A stretch of DNA of 64,000 nt from Candidatus Tepidiaquacella proteinivora (GTDB taxonomy: Bacteria > Bacteroidota > Ignavibacteria > Tepidaquicellales > Tepidaquicellaceae), in the NCBI GenBank assembly GCA_013348845.1, contig CP054675.1, positions 1,993,501-2,057,500 on the forward strand, written 5' to 3'. The notes beneath the pieces are model-generated. The model ran no database searches. It worked only from the letters and a program-made list of their open reading frames with translations, and was not told the origin of the DNA. Positions 63,817 through 64,000 of this stretch are shown one piece after another. The translations under genes were made by a program, and so were the position numbers. Every line of letters begins with the position of its first letter. Position 1 is the first letter of the stretch.

Positions 63817-64000
63817 AAAACTATTACGAATATTTTAAAAATACTCATACTTTTAATAAATGGGAACAAATTGGTTTTAAAAGAAGAGCGGGAGTAATAA
63901 TACCATTGTTTTCAATTTATTCAGATAAGAGTATAGGCATTGGAGACTTTTATGATTTAAGGTTTATTATTCAATGGTGTAAACAGTGTGGCTTGTCATT
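63813..64000 (+). CDS. malQ: 4-alpha-glucanotransferase (GH77), 5' part only
   Basis: Starts with ATG inside the previous stop (ATGA) and runs off the end of the window after 62 codons. KRRAGVIIPLFSIYSDKSIG, followed by IGDFYDLRFIIQWCKQCG, is the strongly conserved opening of amylomaltase/DPE1 enzymes, which move maltodextrin segments between chains. The identification is based on that region alone, but it agrees with the glycogen-gene context. Confidence 0.85.
   Translation, partial: MKNYYEYFKNTHTFNKWEQIGFKRRAGVIIPLFSIYSDKSIGIGDFYDLRFIIQWCKQCGLS

Overview
The DNA is very AT-rich and nearly every gene lies on the + strand. Two features point to the Bacteroidota/Chlorobiota/Ignavibacteriota group. 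One is the C-terminal secretion signal of the QNYPNPFNP type (type IX secretion sorting domain) at 59100 and, in damaged form, at 53500. The other is the near absence of Shine-Dalgarno sequences. Ignavibacteria-like is my best guess from those motifs; no marker gene in the window settles it. Start codons are often TTG or GTG. TGA is used as a normal stop. LAYOUT. (1) 1-42931: a large surface-polysaccharide locus. It opens with the tail of a nucleotidyltransferase-like regulator and an SLBB export protein. It then holds sugar-nucleotide enzymes (two epimerases, a nucleotidyltransferase, a LegC-type aminotransferase), a Wzm/Wzt-type ABC exporter, many glycosyltransferases (GT2, GT4, GT26, GT39-like), two O-antigen polymerase/ligase-like membrane proteins, FkbM and other methyltransferases, GNAT and FemAB-like acyl/aminoacyl transferases, two polysaccharide deacetylases, an ATP-grasp ligase and two asparagine-synthase-like amide-forming enzymes. 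It ends with a Wzi-like outer-membrane protein, a polyprenyl-phosphate sugar transferase and a ligase/polymerase. Two genes in it are visibly broken (6572-6847 and 33712-34667), and one 714-base gap looks like decayed coding DNA. (2) 42985-45276: housekeeping genes, lipoate-protein ligase and an M42 aminopeptidase, then tRNA-Lys(CTT) with a strong terminator. (3) 45300-55600: an accessory region. It starts with a three-gene cassette: a sigma-like helical protein, an anti-sigma-like protein, and a membrane-anchored Lon-type (S16) protease with an FG-GAP ectodomain. Then come a 176-base direct repeat pair around the window's only minus-strand gene, a broken WD40 gene, duplicated TPR genes, a chimeric secreted protein with a frameshifted sorting signal, a decayed copy of the 3' half of the same tRNA-Lys, and a secreted protein built of FSG..W..W repeats. 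The tRNA fragment makes this stretch a candidate tRNA-targeted island, although no integrase is visible. (4) 55946-60227: GNAT acetyltransferase, MscL, a lipoprotein, a type-IX-secreted Asp-box (sialidase-like) protein and an outer-membrane beta-barrel. (5) 60358-64000: glycogen metabolism: branching enzyme, a GH57/DUF3536 glucanase-like protein and the start of 4-alpha-glucanotransferase, closely packed. HOW IT FITS TOGETHER. Region 1 would make, modify, polymerise or ligate, and export a glycan whose repeat unit seems to carry amide or acylamino decorations. The best candidate for an undescribed system is the 45438-48814 cassette: the Lon catalytic Ser and Lys can both be placed by motif, and the gene order suggests transmembrane control of a sigma-like regulator by proteolysis. 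That role is inference from architecture only.
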